Part shown: positions 16,347 through 24,286 of the stretch, piece after piece
Layout of the letters: the number at the start of each line of letters is the position of its first letter
Numbering within the stretch: position 1 is the first letter of the stretch
Source: Oscillospiraceae bacterium
GTDB taxonomy: Bacteria; Bacillota; Clostridia; Oscillospirales; Acutalibacteraceae
NCBI GenBank assembly: GCA_015066445.1
Contig: SVOK01000011.1
Location: forward strand, 1 to 56,545
Reading direction: 5' to 3'
DNA: 56,545 bases
Program-made: the position numbers and the translations under genes
Notes under the pieces: generated by a model
Databases searched by the model: none
What the model was told of the DNA's origin: nothing
The model's input: the letters and a program-made list of their open reading frames with translations, nothing else

Positions 16347-17015
16347 TTAATTTTGCTCGTTTACAAGCTTCATCATAGTTTCTCCTTCGTCTATGTAAAC
16401 AGTAGCTGTATTTTTCAGCTCATCGTGGTCAAATGTATGCTCATCATAAATACCCACTGTTAAAAAGCCTGCATCAGACGCTGTTGTAAGAGCTAAAGCC
16501 GAATCTTCAAACACACAAGTTTCAGCCTTTTTTGTACCCAAATAATCAAGCGCTGCATAAAAAACATCAGGAGCTTCTTTTCCCTTGCCAACATCAGCGC
16601 AGGAAATAATTTTACTAACGTAATTATAAAGTCCGCATCTTTCAGCAGCAAATTTTATAAGCTCAGGCGCTGTTGCAGATGCTATACACATCGGTACTTC
16701 TTTTGCTTTCAGATAATCAAGGTACTGTGCTACGCCGTCCTTAAGAGTGACCTGTTCACGGTAAAACCGTTCTGTTACTTCTACTGCAACCTTATGTACC
16801 TGCTCGCCGCTCTCACCTAAATTATAATTGCGGTGTATCATTTCGGCGCCCTCAACCAAAAGCATTGTGCGTATAGCTCTGTCATCCTCAAATGAAGGGC
16901 GGAAGCCTTTGCCACGCCCAAAACGCAGACCCAATTCTTCCCAAATTATTTCCCACACTCCGAGAGAATCTATAAGTGTACCGTCCATATCAAAAATAGC
17001 GCCTTTAATATCCAT
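16347..17015 (-). CDS. HAD-superfamily phosphatase
   Basis: This 222-residue HAD hydrolase has motif I FDMDGTLIDS (Asp9 and Asp11), motif II IASATA near 112, lysine in GKGKEAPDVF near 145 and motif III FEDSALAL near 168. It has a helical cap with an unusual GRGKGFRPSFEDD stretch near residue 33. The closest general group is beta-phosphoglucomutase/phosphoglycolate phosphatase-like; the substrate is unknown. It is the promoter-proximal gene of a HAD-cysK unit. The ribosome binding site is AGGGAGAG before the ATG at 17015. Confidence 0.87.
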   Translation of the reverse strand: MDIKGAIFDMDGTLIDSLGVWEIIWEELGLRFGRGKGFRPSFEDDRAIRTMLLVEGAEMIHRNYNLGESGEQVHKVAVEVTERFYREQVTLKDGVAQYLDYLKAKEVPMCIASATAPELIKFAAERCGLYNYVSKIISCADVGKGKEAPDVFYAALDYLGTKKAETCVFEDSALALTTASDAGFLTVGIYDEHTFDHDELKNTATVYIDEGETMMKLVNEQN

Positions 17016-17050
17016 TATATTCTCTCCCTAAAGAACTTGTTAACTTATAT

Positions 17051-17079
17051 ATTTTACACACTTATCCAAATAAAGTCAA
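17051..17079 (-). promoter_or_regulatory. Promoter of the HAD-cysK unit
   Basis: On the minus strand TTGACT (17079-17074), a 17-base spacer and TAAAAT (17056-17051) lie about 35 bases before the start. Confidence 0.75.
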
Positions 17080-17097
17080 TTTATTTAACAATAAAAC

Positions 17098-17775
17098 TTA
17101 AATAATCCCAAAAAGCATACAGCCTATGGTATTGATTGCAAAATTAGCAAACATATGCACAAGCCACGAGGTGTAAATATTATTGCTTTTAGAATTAAGG
17201 AAATTGAAAATTATTCCGCCGACAAAAAGTCCCACCATAGCAAGTAAAAACAGCCATACCGAAAACCAACCCGACATAATCGCTATATGATAAGCGGCAA
17301 ACAAGGCGGCGCTCAAAATATATGCTGCCTTTATATCCCAGAATTTTTTAAGGCTTAAAAAAACAAAGCCCCTGAAGAAAAATTCCTCTAATAAGGAATT
17401 CACAAAGGAAATATAAAGCGCAACAATTATAAAATTCTCACGGTTAACTCCAACATCGCCCGTAAGAGCGCCTGTTATTGCCGAAAAATCAAATACATCT
17501 TTTAAAAGAAGATACGCGCCGAGTATCAATAAATATAATGGCACACAAAGCAAAATTGCTGTTTTAAATCCCTTTTTCTCAAATTTAAACACCTGTTTCA
17601 GCTCTAAACCTTTGTCAAAAAAAGAGGAAATCACGGGTAGTATCAAAAAGATGCAGATTTTTATTGCGGCCTTTATCCAATATCCGGGTTTCCAAAAGCC
17701 GTCTACCACAGCCATAACAAAACAGCAAAACAACGCAATTACAGAAATAAAAACAGCTCTTTTTTTATCTGTCAT
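17098..17775 (-). CDS. CPBP-family intramembrane metalloprotease
   Basis: This 225-residue protein is predominantly hydrophobic, with about six to eight membrane segments. The CPBP (CAAX-protease/bacteriocin-processing) signature is present: EEFFFRGFVF near residue 130 (EExxxR), ALFAAYHIAI near 160 (FxxxH type) and a third block with N/H near the C-terminus (FANFAIN). These residues form the metal site of Rce1-like proteases. It starts 13 bases after the histidine phosphatase gene, so the two share a transcript. The substrate is unknown; self-immunity and surface protein maturation are known family roles. Confidence 0.85.
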   Translation of the reverse strand: MTDKKRAVFISVIALFCCFVMAVVDGFWKPGYWIKAAIKICIFLILPVISSFFDKGLELKQVFKFEKKGFKTAILLCVPLYLLILGAYLLLKDVFDFSAITGALTGDVGVNRENFIIVALYISFVNSLLEEFFFRGFVFLSLKKFWDIKAAYILSAALFAAYHIAIMSGWFSVWLFLLAMVGLFVGGIIFNFLNSKSNNIYTSWLVHMFANFAINTIGCMLFGII

Positions 17776-17788
17776 TTATTTTCACCCA

Positions 17789-18493
17789 CTAAAGCTCTAT
17801 TTTGTTATCGTATATCATATCCTCGTTCTGTGCGTAAAGATGGGACATATCCGAAAAGCACAGGCACCTGGGTGCTGTTATACCGTTTGGATTATTCTTA
17901 AATTCCAATACTGTAACACCTGTATGAGTATATGAAAAGGAGGACCACATAATATGAAACGGAATATGCAGAAGAACTGAAAGCCACGCTCTTGCAAATG
18001 CCGAATGGCAGAAGAGCGCTACCTTTTCCTCATTATTTCTTAAAATTTTATATACTCCGTTTTCTTTTTTGTAGCCGAGTCTTTCTAAAAAATCGTTACC
18101 GTGTCTCTCAATAAAATCAACCGCCGACTTAATATCGGACTCATTTATTCCGGCGCAGGTAAACGCTTCATTATAATTAAGGTCAACATTTCCGTTTTCA
18201 AGGTAATATGTATTCTGCACATTTGTAATTGATTTGAGCTTGCCGTCCGGAAAGGGGGTGAGTCGCTCGTCGCCAATTTCGTGAGTCCACTCCTCGATAT
18301 TGCATTCAAGGCCTAAAAGTCTGCAAGCAGGCTCGGCTGTTTCTAAGGCTCTGCCCATAGGGGAAGAAAAAATTCTGTCAATATGAGAATCGCAAATCCT
18401 TTTTCCAACCGCCTCTGCCTGTCGTTTGCCACGCTCTGTAAGAGAATCGGTAACATAAACAGGGTCCCCGTGTCGCACTATATATAAAAGCAT
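17789..18493 (-). CDS. Histidine phosphatase family (phosphoglycerate mutase-like) protein
   Basis: This 234-residue protein begins MLLYIVRHGDP, with the RHG motif whose His is phosphorylated during catalysis. DSLTERGKRQAEAVG and FSSPMGRALETAEP supply the next conserved Arg/Glu blocks. LFCHSAFARAW near residue 180 supplies the second catalytic His. The insert between blocks is longer than in PGM itself, so a phosphatase of unknown substrate is more likely than dPGM. An upstream GTG-type start would add eight residues, but TGAGGTGAC is spaced for the ATG at 18493. Confidence 0.88.
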   Translation of the reverse strand: MLLYIVRHGDPVYVTDSLTERGKRQAEAVGKRICDSHIDRIFSSPMGRALETAEPACRLLGLECNIEEWTHEIGDERLTPFPDGKLKSITNVQNTYYLENGNVDLNYNEAFTCAGINESDIKSAVDFIERHGNDFLERLGYKKENGVYKILRNNEEKVALFCHSAFARAWLSVLLHIPFHIMWSSFSYTHTGVTVLEFKNNPNGITAPRCLCFSDMSHLYAQNEDMIYDNKIEL

Positions 18494-18618
18494 ATCAGTC
18501 ACCTCAAAAAACACCATAATTGCAGCTTATAGAAACGCTAAAAACAGCGCTTCGACTAACTATAATTATTGTAACATAAGTTTATAAAGTAGTAAATATC
18601 AAAATCTTTAAAAAAATA

Positions 18619-18639
18619 AAGGCAGGTTAAACCTGCCTT
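18619..18639 (-). terminator. Terminator of the lipoprotein gene
   Basis: A 9-bp stem AAGGCAGGT/ACCTGCCTT with a 3-base loop (18619-18627 with 18631-18639) is followed on the minus strand by TATTTTTTT. Confidence 0.85.
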
Positions 18640-18652
18640 CGTTTTTTAACAT

Positions 18653-19306
18653 TTAGTTTACTCTTTCAAATACCATAGGATAAAGCTCATCTGCGAGGTC
18701 TTTTAAATCTTCATCATCATCGCCGCCAACAGATTCAATAAGCTTTAATTCATCACCGTTAAGCTCATAGGTTTCATAAACATCTTCATCAATTTCATAA
18801 TCTAAACCGTCAGACATAAAGAGCTTTCCGTCCTTAACCTCAAAATTGCCTTCATCGGTCATATCATCTACCATTTTATCCAGAACTTTCTCACCTAATG
18901 CTTCATCAACAAGCTCATCTAAATCAACTTCGGAAGCTTTGAGCAATTCGTCAACACTCATATTAAGGCCAGTATCTTCAAGATAAGCTTCAAAATAATC
19001 CATCATACCGTCTTTAAGATCTTCTTTAGCATCTTTGAGGGTATCTTCCAAGCTATCTTCATCTACAGTTCTTTTATATGTACCATCGCTATTGAAGATG
19101 AGCTGCATAACGATTTCAAAATCCTCAATCACAACATATTCTGCCATTTCATCATCTAAGCCCATACCTTCATTAAAGAAGTCGGTCATATCGATTTCTG
19201 ATTCCCATTTTCCTACGAACTTTTTCTGCTCATTACAACCTGTAAACATAAACAGCATTGTAAGAACTAATCCTAAGCATAAGGCAATTGATAAACACTT
19301 TTTCAT
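18653..19306 (-). CDS. Acidic lipoprotein of unknown function
   Basis: This 217-residue product has a lipoprotein signal (MKKCLSIALCLGLVLTMLF... with lipobox FTGC, Cys24 as lipidation site). The mature part is very acidic (many Asp/Glu runs, for example EDLKDGMMDYFEAYLED). KFVGKWESEIDMTDFF and FNSDGTYKRTVDEDSL suggest a lipocalin-like beta-strand start, as seen in the general group of small Clostridia lipoproteins. No enzymatic motif is visible. It is monocistronic with its own promoter and terminator. It is divergent from the DUF3810 gene. Confidence 0.75.
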   Translation of the reverse strand: MKKCLSIALCLGLVLTMLFMFTGCNEQKKFVGKWESEIDMTDFFNEGMGLDDEMAEYVVIEDFEIVMQLIFNSDGTYKRTVDEDSLEDTLKDAKEDLKDGMMDYFEAYLEDTGLNMSVDELLKASEVDLDELVDEALGEKVLDKMVDDMTDEGNFEVKDGKLFMSDGLDYEIDEDVYETYELNGDELKLIESVGGDDDEDLKDLADELYPMVFERVN

Positions 19307-19346
19307 AAAAAATTCCTCCTCAAAATATAACTGTTAGGATAAATTA

Positions 19347-19374
19347 AGTATATCACATACAACGAAAAAGTCAA
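19347..19374 (-). promoter_or_regulatory. Promoter of the lipoprotein gene
   Basis: On the minus strand TTGACT (19374-19369), a 16-base spacer and TATACT (19352-19347) lie about 40 bases before the ATG, divergent from the promoter at 19404. Confidence 0.7.
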
Positions 19375-19403
19375 TGAATTATATTGTAAAAATCCGCTTT
19401 GTG

Positions 19404-19432
19404 TTGACAAAGAAACCGAAAAATATTAAAAT
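19404..19432 (+). promoter_or_regulatory. Promoter of the DUF3810 gene
   Basis: Consensus TTGACA (19404-19409), a 17-base spacer and TAAAAT (19427-19432) precede a GCAAGGAGTG ribosome binding site and the ATG at 19457. Confidence 0.82.
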
Positions 19433-19456
19433 ATTTATATTGCAAGGAGTGAAAAA

Positions 19457-20563
19457 ATGAAACAAAAACCTTTGTGGCTTAAATGGGTGTTATGTGCTGT
19501 TCCTGCCGTTATAGCAGCACTTATGTATTTTTTACTGCCGCTATTCCCTGACTTTACAGAAAAAGTAATATCGGGCGGAATTTTCAGAATAATTGCCTTT
19601 CCTTTAGAATGGATAATATCCATATTACCCTTTTCCTTAACCGAAGCAGTTGTGGTTTTATGCATTCCACTTTTAATCTCATTGCTTACTATATGGATAA
19701 TAAGAATAATCAAATCAAAAAAGCGGCTTATTACAATAGAACGAGGCTGCCGATTTGTGGCTTGGTGTTTAACACTTGCTTTACTTATATTTATGATAAT
19801 GCACGGTGGCAATTATTCGAGAAAAACAGTTTCCGAATTAATGAAGCTCCCCGACCGACGTTACACTGCTGAGGAGTTATATACCTTGACCGCAGACTTA
19901 GCAAAAAAAGCTTCCTCTGCCAGAGAAAAGCTTAAGGAAGACGAAAACGGCTGTACTATACTTTCGGTTTCGCTTTCGGATTATCTTTTGCTTGCCGATG
20001 ACTGCTATGATAATTTAAAAGAGGAATATCCGTTTTTGAAAACAGGCGTATGGCGGGTTAAATCGGTTGCGCTATCCCATCTGTGGTCATATACAGGAAC
20101 TACTGGGGTATACTGCCCTTGGATAGGCGAGGCCAATGTCAATACAGACATTCCCCACCACGAAATCGGTCACACTGCAACCCACGAGATAGCTCACACT
20201 ATGGGCTTTGCAAAAGAGGACGAATGTAACTTTCTCGGTTGGCTTGCCTGCTCAGTGAGCAATAATCCCGATTATGAATACTCTGGATATATGCAGGCTT
20301 ATATTTATTGCTCCAATGCACTTTACAAGGCTGATAAAGAGCTGTGGAAAAAAGCCGCCGCGCACCGCTCTGAGGGTATGCTCAGGGATTTAAAACAAAC
20401 AAACTCTTATTGGGAAAGCTTTGAGGGCGAGGTTATGGAAACCTCACAAAGCTTTAATGATAGCTTTATTAAAGCCAACGGAGTTGAAAGCGGAGTGCTG
20501 AGTTACAGCCAGATGGTGGAGCTTATGCTTAAATTCTATGATAAAAGCGGTCTTTTAAACTGA
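19457..20563 (+). CDS. DUF3810-family membrane zinc metalloprotease-like protein
   Basis: This 368-residue protein has three N-terminal membrane helices (about 7-30, 45-85 and 99-116) followed by a cytosolic or extracellular domain. The metal site is the sequence HHEIGHTATHEIAHTMGF at 234-251. It holds the zincin motif HEIAH (243-247) and, overlapping just upstream, a second HEIGH (235-239). An acidic EDE follows at 254-256 as possible third ligand. DUF3810 proteins carry a single HExxH, so the doubled motif is notable. The gene is monocistronic. Its substrate is unknown. Confidence 0.82.
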   Translation: MKQKPLWLKWVLCAVPAVIAALMYFLLPLFPDFTEKVISGGIFRIIAFPLEWIISILPFSLTEAVVVLCIPLLISLLTIWIIRIIKSKKRLITIERGCRFVAWCLTLALLIFMIMHGGNYSRKTVSELMKLPDRRYTAEELYTLTADLAKKASSAREKLKEDENGCTILSVSLSDYLLLADDCYDNLKEEYPFLKTGVWRVKSVALSHLWSYTGTTGVYCPWIGEANVNTDIPHHEIGHTATHEIAHTMGFAKEDECNFLGWLACSVSNNPDYEYSGYMQAYIYCSNALYKADKELWKKAAAHRSEGMLRDLKQTNSYWESFEGEVMETSQSFNDSFIKANGVESGVLSYSQMVELMLKFYDKSGLLN

Positions 20564-20573
20564 CCCCAAACTT

Positions 20574-20608
20574 AAAACAGCGCAGCATAATAAATGCAGC
20601 GCTGTTTT
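20574..20608. terminator. Bidirectional terminator between the DUF3810 gene and the 57-residue gene
   Basis: The stem AAAACAGCGC/GCGCTGTTTT (20574-20583 with 20599-20608), with an inner GCA/TGC pairing, is flanked by A and T tracts. It lies between two convergent genes and can serve both. Confidence 0.8.
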
Positions 20609-20616
20609 TAAATTAA

Positions 20617-20790
20617 TTATTGGTCTTCCGTTTCAGAAGCCGTTTCTTCATTATCATCCCTGTTTGCCCATTCATCAGCTTTCTTTACAGCCTTTGTGCC
20701 TGTTTTAACCAATGTTTTGCCTAAATCACGGAAAGCGTGACCCAAGCCTCTGCCCGTTTCTTTCCAAGCATCTTTTAAATCATTTGCCAT
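20617..20790 (-). CDS. Small conserved-looking protein, 57 residues
   Basis: The reading frame runs from ATG at 20790 to TAA at 20617, with AAGGAG nine bases upstream. The product starts MANDLKDAWKETGRGLGHAF and continues with RDLGKTLVKTGTKAVKKADE, then an acidic tail ending SETEDQ. The first 45 residues are strongly amphipathic and basic, compatible with a membrane-surface or nucleic-acid-bound helix; the tail is acidic. There is no signal peptide or cysteine. I do not recognise a named family, although the codon pattern and ribosome binding site make it a convincing gene. Confidence 0.75.
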   Translation of the reverse strand: MANDLKDAWKETGRGLGHAFRDLGKTLVKTGTKAVKKADEWANRDDNEETASETEDQ

Positions 20791-21095
20791 AATCGAATGC
20801 TCCTTCTCAATTAATAACTATTATATTTATATTAACATAATATATAAATAAAATCAAGTTTTAGAATACACCATATAGAAAACTAATCCAAACGCACTTA
20901 CATTCTTACCCAAAGGGCAAATTAAAGTTTAGCTATATGAATTATATTCCCTTTGTAGGGGAGGGTTTCAATGCCCTCCCGCAAAAAATCAGTAATTAGC
21001 GGTCAGTCACAGAGACCTGCCCATACAATATTCTTTAAATATTTGCCACAGATAAACATTAATTCGGTTTTTACTAAAAAACTCTAATTTTTCTA
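20791..21095. other. Intergenic region with degraded palindromic repeat
   Basis: No gene is seen here. The stretch holds the divergent leader of the 57-residue gene, an AT-rich segment and, at about 20952-21030, the repeat described separately. The his operon promoter follows. Confidence 0.6.
20952..21030. repeat. Dispersed intergenic palindrome-type repeat
   Basis: TGTAGGGGAGGGTTTCAATGCCCTCCCGC contains the inverted repeat GGGAGGG (20959-20965)/CCCTCCC (20974-20980). About 45 bases later GGTC...GACC makes a second small stem. The 'TGTAGGGGNGGG...CCCNCCCG' form is a recurrent intergenic, non-coding repeat of gut Clostridia. Only one copy is in this window, so the repeat status is from memory of the type. 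Confidence 0.45.
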
Positions 21096-21124
21096 TTGAC
21101 TTTAGTACGGTGATGTGTTAGAAT
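21096..21124 (+). promoter_or_regulatory. Promoter of the histidine operon
   Basis: TTGACT (21096-21101), a 17-base spacer and TAGAAT (21119-21124) lie 35 bases before the yerC start. No T-box or attenuator hairpin is visible between promoter and first gene, so control probably rests on the encoded YerC repressor. Confidence 0.8.
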
Positions 21125-21158
21125 AGCGAAGTATTAAAAATCAGGAGAATTGTGTGTT

Positions 21159-21452
21159 ATGCAAAGAAAAAATAAAAGCGCTCACGAAAAGCTTTTCAAA
21201 GCAATATTATCCTTGAAATCCAATGAAGAATGTTCTGCTTTTTTTGATGATATCTGCACCATTCAGGAATTAGAGGCATTGGCTCAGAGATTAGAGGTAG
21301 CCTGCCTTTTGAAAGAGGGAAAAAGCTATATAGATATCAATAAAGCCACCGGAGCCAGCACAGCCACTATTTGCAGAGTGAGCAAGTGCCTTAATTACGG
21401 CGAGGGCGGCTATGCTACCGCTATTGAAAGGTTGGGAAACAATGATATTTGA
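21159..21452 (+). CDS. yerC: YerC/TrpR-family transcriptional regulator of the his operon
   Basis: This is a 97-residue helix-turn-helix protein. The trailing part GKSYIDINKATGASTATICR is the TrpR-like reading of the HTH, followed by VSKCLNYG. TrpR/YerC proteins bind operator DNA as dimers; in Firmicutes YerC (HisR-like) proteins are often the first gene of, or adjacent to, histidine synthesis genes and are thought to repress them. The ATG at 21159 is preferred over a TTG three codons earlier, which would overlap the AGGAG site. The stop overlaps the next gene by 11 bases, so it is co-transcribed with the pathway. Repression of this operon is inferred from position. Confidence 0.9.
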   Translation: MQRKNKSAHEKLFKAILSLKSNEECSAFFDDICTIQELEALAQRLEVACLLKEGKSYIDINKATGASTATICRVSKCLNYGEGGYATAIERLGNNDI

Positions 21453-23010
21453 CCAAAGTATTTTAAAATTTGACGAAAAAGCCATTTTAACCTTAAGACA
21501 GCTCTACCGTGAATACGGTTACCGTCAGTTTAAAATGAGCAAATTTGAGGAATATGACCTTTACTCCAAAAACAAGGATTTTCTGGTTTCCGACGGGGTT
21601 ATAACCTTTAATGATGTTGGCGGTAAGCTTTTGGCATTAAAGCCTGACGTTACATTATCTATAATAAAAAATTCCAAGGATATAACCGACCAATGCGAAA
21701 AATTTTACTATAACGAAAATGTATACCGAATTTCCGAAAGCTCACATTCTTATAAAGAAATTATGCAGACCGGTCTTGAATGTATAGGAAGCATTACCCC
21801 TGCTGAGGTTTCAGAGGTAACCGAGCTTGCCGCCCGCAGTCTTTCTCTGATTTCCAAAGATTTCAAATTAGAATTAGCTCATATAGCACTTCTCAATGTG
21901 TTCTTTGAGGATTGCGGTATCGTAAATGCCACGAAAACTGCTGCATTTAAAGCTATTGCTGAGAAAAACGCAGGCGAGCTTAAGTCTTTGCTTTCTCCGG
22001 AGCAATTCGGTGTCCTTAAATGCCTTATTGAAAACTACAAAACGCCCAAGGACAGCTTAGCCGCCTTAAGCAAATGTGCCGTTTCCGAAAAAGCAAAGAC
22101 TTATATATCTGAGCTATCCGCTATATGCGAAAAGCTGACTGCCAATGGTTATGAAAATAATATCGTGATAGATTTTTCGATAATCAGTGAGGACAGCTAT
22201 TACAGCGGTATAGTTTTTAAAGGCTTTATAAACGGAATAGCTTCTCGTGTGCTATCGGGCGGTCAGTATGACAAGCTGATGCAGCGTATGGGCAGAAGCG
22301 CAGGTGCTTTAGGCTTTGCGGTTTACCTTGACAGCCTTGAAAGGCTTGAAGAAATCTCCGCCAACCACGAGGATAACAGCTTTATTAACATAGCACTTCC
22401 GAAAGGCAGACTTGGAGAAAAGGTTTACTCTATGTTTGAAGCAGCGGGGTTTGACTGCCCCTCAATTAAAGAAACCAATCGAAAGCTTATCTTTGAAAAC
22501 AAAGAAAAAGGACTTAGATTTTTCTGGGTTAAGCCATCTGATGTTGCGATTTATGTCGAACGCGGTGCTGCCGATATCGGTGTTGCAGGCAAAGATATTT
22601 TACTCGAATACTCCCCCGATGTTTACGAACTTTTAGACCTTAATATCGGCAAATGCCGTATGGCGGTTGCGGCTAAAAAAGATTTTTGTGATGACACCTC
22701 AAAAACACTCAGAGTTGCCACTAAATTTTCTAACATAGCCAAAAACTACTATGCAAAAAAATGCCGTGATATTGATATTATTCATCTTAACGGCTCTATA
22801 GAAATAGCACCGATACTTGATTTATCCGATGTTATTGTAGATATCGTTGAAACGGGCAAAACCTTGCTTGAAAATGACCTTGCTCCTTTTGAGACAATTG
22901 TTCCGATAAGCGCAAGGCTTATATCAAACAAATCCTCCTTTGGATTTAAAACCGAAAGAATTGAAAAAATAAAAAAAGGACTCCTGTCTGAGGTGAAAAC
23001 AGATGATTAA
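21442..23010 (+). CDS. hisZG: Fused HisZ-HisG: ATP phosphoribosyltransferase regulatory and catalytic subunits
   Basis: This protein makes phosphoribosyl-ATP, the first step of histidine synthesis. Two normally separate chains are fused in one 522-residue frame. Residues 1-305 are HisZ, a histidyl-tRNA synthetase-like regulatory subunit (YGYRQFKMSKFEEYDLY, GGKLLALKPDVTLSI, late LSGGQYDKLM). A short SANHEDN linker leads to a short-form HisG at about 314-522 (INIALPKGRLGEKVYSMFE, ADIGVAGKDIL, HLNGSIEIAPILDLSDVIVDIVETGKTL). The start at 21442 has AAAGGTTGG upstream; ten further N-terminal codons lack support. It overlaps yerC at 5' and hisD by 8 bases at 3'. The frame is continuous through the linker, so this is not a frameshift artefact visible here. 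Confidence 0.92.
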   Translation: MIFDQSILKFDEKAILTLRQLYREYGYRQFKMSKFEEYDLYSKNKDFLVSDGVITFNDVGGKLLALKPDVTLSIIKNSKDITDQCEKFYYNENVYRISESSHSYKEIMQTGLECIGSITPAEVSEVTELAARSLSLISKDFKLELAHIALLNVFFEDCGIVNATKTAAFKAIAEKNAGELKSLLSPEQFGVLKCLIENYKTPKDSLAALSKCAVSEKAKTYISELSAICEKLTANGYENNIVIDFSIISEDSYYSGIVFKGFINGIASRVLSGGQYDKLMQRMGRSAGALGFAVYLDSLERLEEISANHEDNSFINIALPKGRLGEKVYSMFEAAGFDCPSIKETNRKLIFENKEKGLRFFWVKPSDVAIYVERGAADIGVAGKDILLEYSPDVYELLDLNIGKCRMAVAAKKDFCDDTSKTLRVATKFSNIAKNYYAKKCRDIDIIHLNGSIEIAPILDLSDVIVDIVETGKTLLENDLAPFETIVPISARLISNKSSFGFKTERIEKIKKGLLSEVKTDD

Positions 23011-24286
23011 AATTATGAAATACGGCGAGGTTTCCGCCGAAGAAATATTTGCAAGAGGAAAAACCTCCTTTGATGTGGCAGATATCGTTGCAGATATTAT
23101 TGAAAATGTAAAGCAAAACGGCGATAAGGCGCTTTTTGAATACTGCGAAAAATTCGATAAAGCAAAGCTTAGCTCTTTAGAGGTTTCTGCCGAGGAAATT
23201 GACGAAGCTTTTAAAACGGTTGAGCCAAGATTTATCGAAATTCTCGAAAAAGCAGCCGAAAATATCCGTGAGTTCCACAAAAAGCAGGTAAGAAACAGCT
23301 TTATTATTAATGAGCAGGACGGTATTGTTACAGGTCAGAAGGTGACACCTATTGAAAAGGTTGGACTTTATGTACCCGGTGGTACAGCGGCTTACCCCTC
23401 TACCGTGCTTATGGACAGTATTCCTGCTAAAATTGCAGGCTGTAACGAAATTTGCATCACCACTCCCCCTTCAAGTGACGGTAAGGTTAATCCCGTAATC
23501 TTAGCAGCTGCTAAAATTGCAGGAGTTGACCGCATATTTAAAATAGGCGGTGCTCAGGCTGTTGCCGCTTTAAGCTACGGCACTGAAACCGTACCCAAGG
23601 TTGATAAAATAGTAGGTCCAGGTAACGCATTTGTTGCAGAAGCCAAGCGTCAGGTTTTTGGCAGAGTTTCTATTGATATGATAGCAGGTCCAAGCGAGAT
23701 TTTAGTAATTGCCGATTCTAAAAGCGACCCACGCTTTGTGGCAGCAGACCTTTTATCCCAAGCAGAGCACGATAAAATGGCAAGTGCCGTCTTAGTTACT
23801 GACAGTATGGAGCTTGCAAACAAGGTAAGCAAAGAAATAGAAAAGCAGTTGAAAGAACTTCCTCGTGAGGAAATTGCCCGCACATCTATAGATAACAACG
23901 GTAAAATCATTGTAGCAGATGATATTGCTGATGTTATTGCGGTTTCTAACGAAATTGCTCCCGAGCATTTGGAGCTTTGCGTTGATAATCCGTTTGATTA
24001 TCTTGATAAAATCAAAAACGCAGGCAGTATATTTATGGGCAGATATTGCCCTGAGGCTTTGGGTGATTATTTTGCAGGTCCTAACCACACACTTCCTACG
24101 TCAGGTACTGCCAGATTTTCAAGTCCGTTATCTGTTGATGATTTTGTTAAGAAATCGCAGTATACCTATTACACTAAGGAAGCTTTAAGCAAAGTGGCAG
24201 AGGACGTAGCTTTCTTTGCAGAAAAAGAGGGACTTTCTGCGCACGCTAAAAGTGCCACAGTAAGATTTATTGACGAGGCAAAATAA
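23003..24286 (+). CDS. hisD: Histidinol dehydrogenase
   Basis: This zinc enzyme carries out the last two steps of histidine synthesis, oxidising histidinol to histidine with NAD. The 427 residues and blocks YVPGGTAAYPSTVLM, IDMIAGPSEILVIAD, LLSQAEHDKMA (metal-site Gln and His), GNAFVAEAKRQVFG, APEHLEL and PNHTLPTSGTARFS are those of HisD. The ribosome binding site GAGGTG sits in the end of hisZG, 7 bases before the ATG. The stop overlaps hisC by 1 base. Confidence 0.96.
   Translation: MIKIMKYGEVSAEEIFARGKTSFDVADIVADIIENVKQNGDKALFEYCEKFDKAKLSSLEVSAEEIDEAFKTVEPRFIEILEKAAENIREFHKKQVRNSFIINEQDGIVTGQKVTPIEKVGLYVPGGTAAYPSTVLMDSIPAKIAGCNEICITTPPSSDGKVNPVILAAAKIAGVDRIFKIGGAQAVAALSYGTETVPKVDKIVGPGNAFVAEAKRQVFGRVSIDMIAGPSEILVIADSKSDPRFVAADLLSQAEHDKMASAVLVTDSMELANKVSKEIEKQLKELPREEIARTSIDNNGKIIVADDIADVIAVSNEIAPEHLELCVDNPFDYLDKIKNAGSIFMGRYCPEALGDYFAGPNHTLPTSGTARFSSPLSVDDFVKKSQYTYYTKEALSKVAEDVAFFAEKEGLSAHAKSATVRFIDEAK

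Noticed and set aside
21125-21158. Attenuator or T-box before the histidine operon
   Set aside because: Only about 30 bases lie between promoter and first gene, with no hairpin or His-codon leader peptide.
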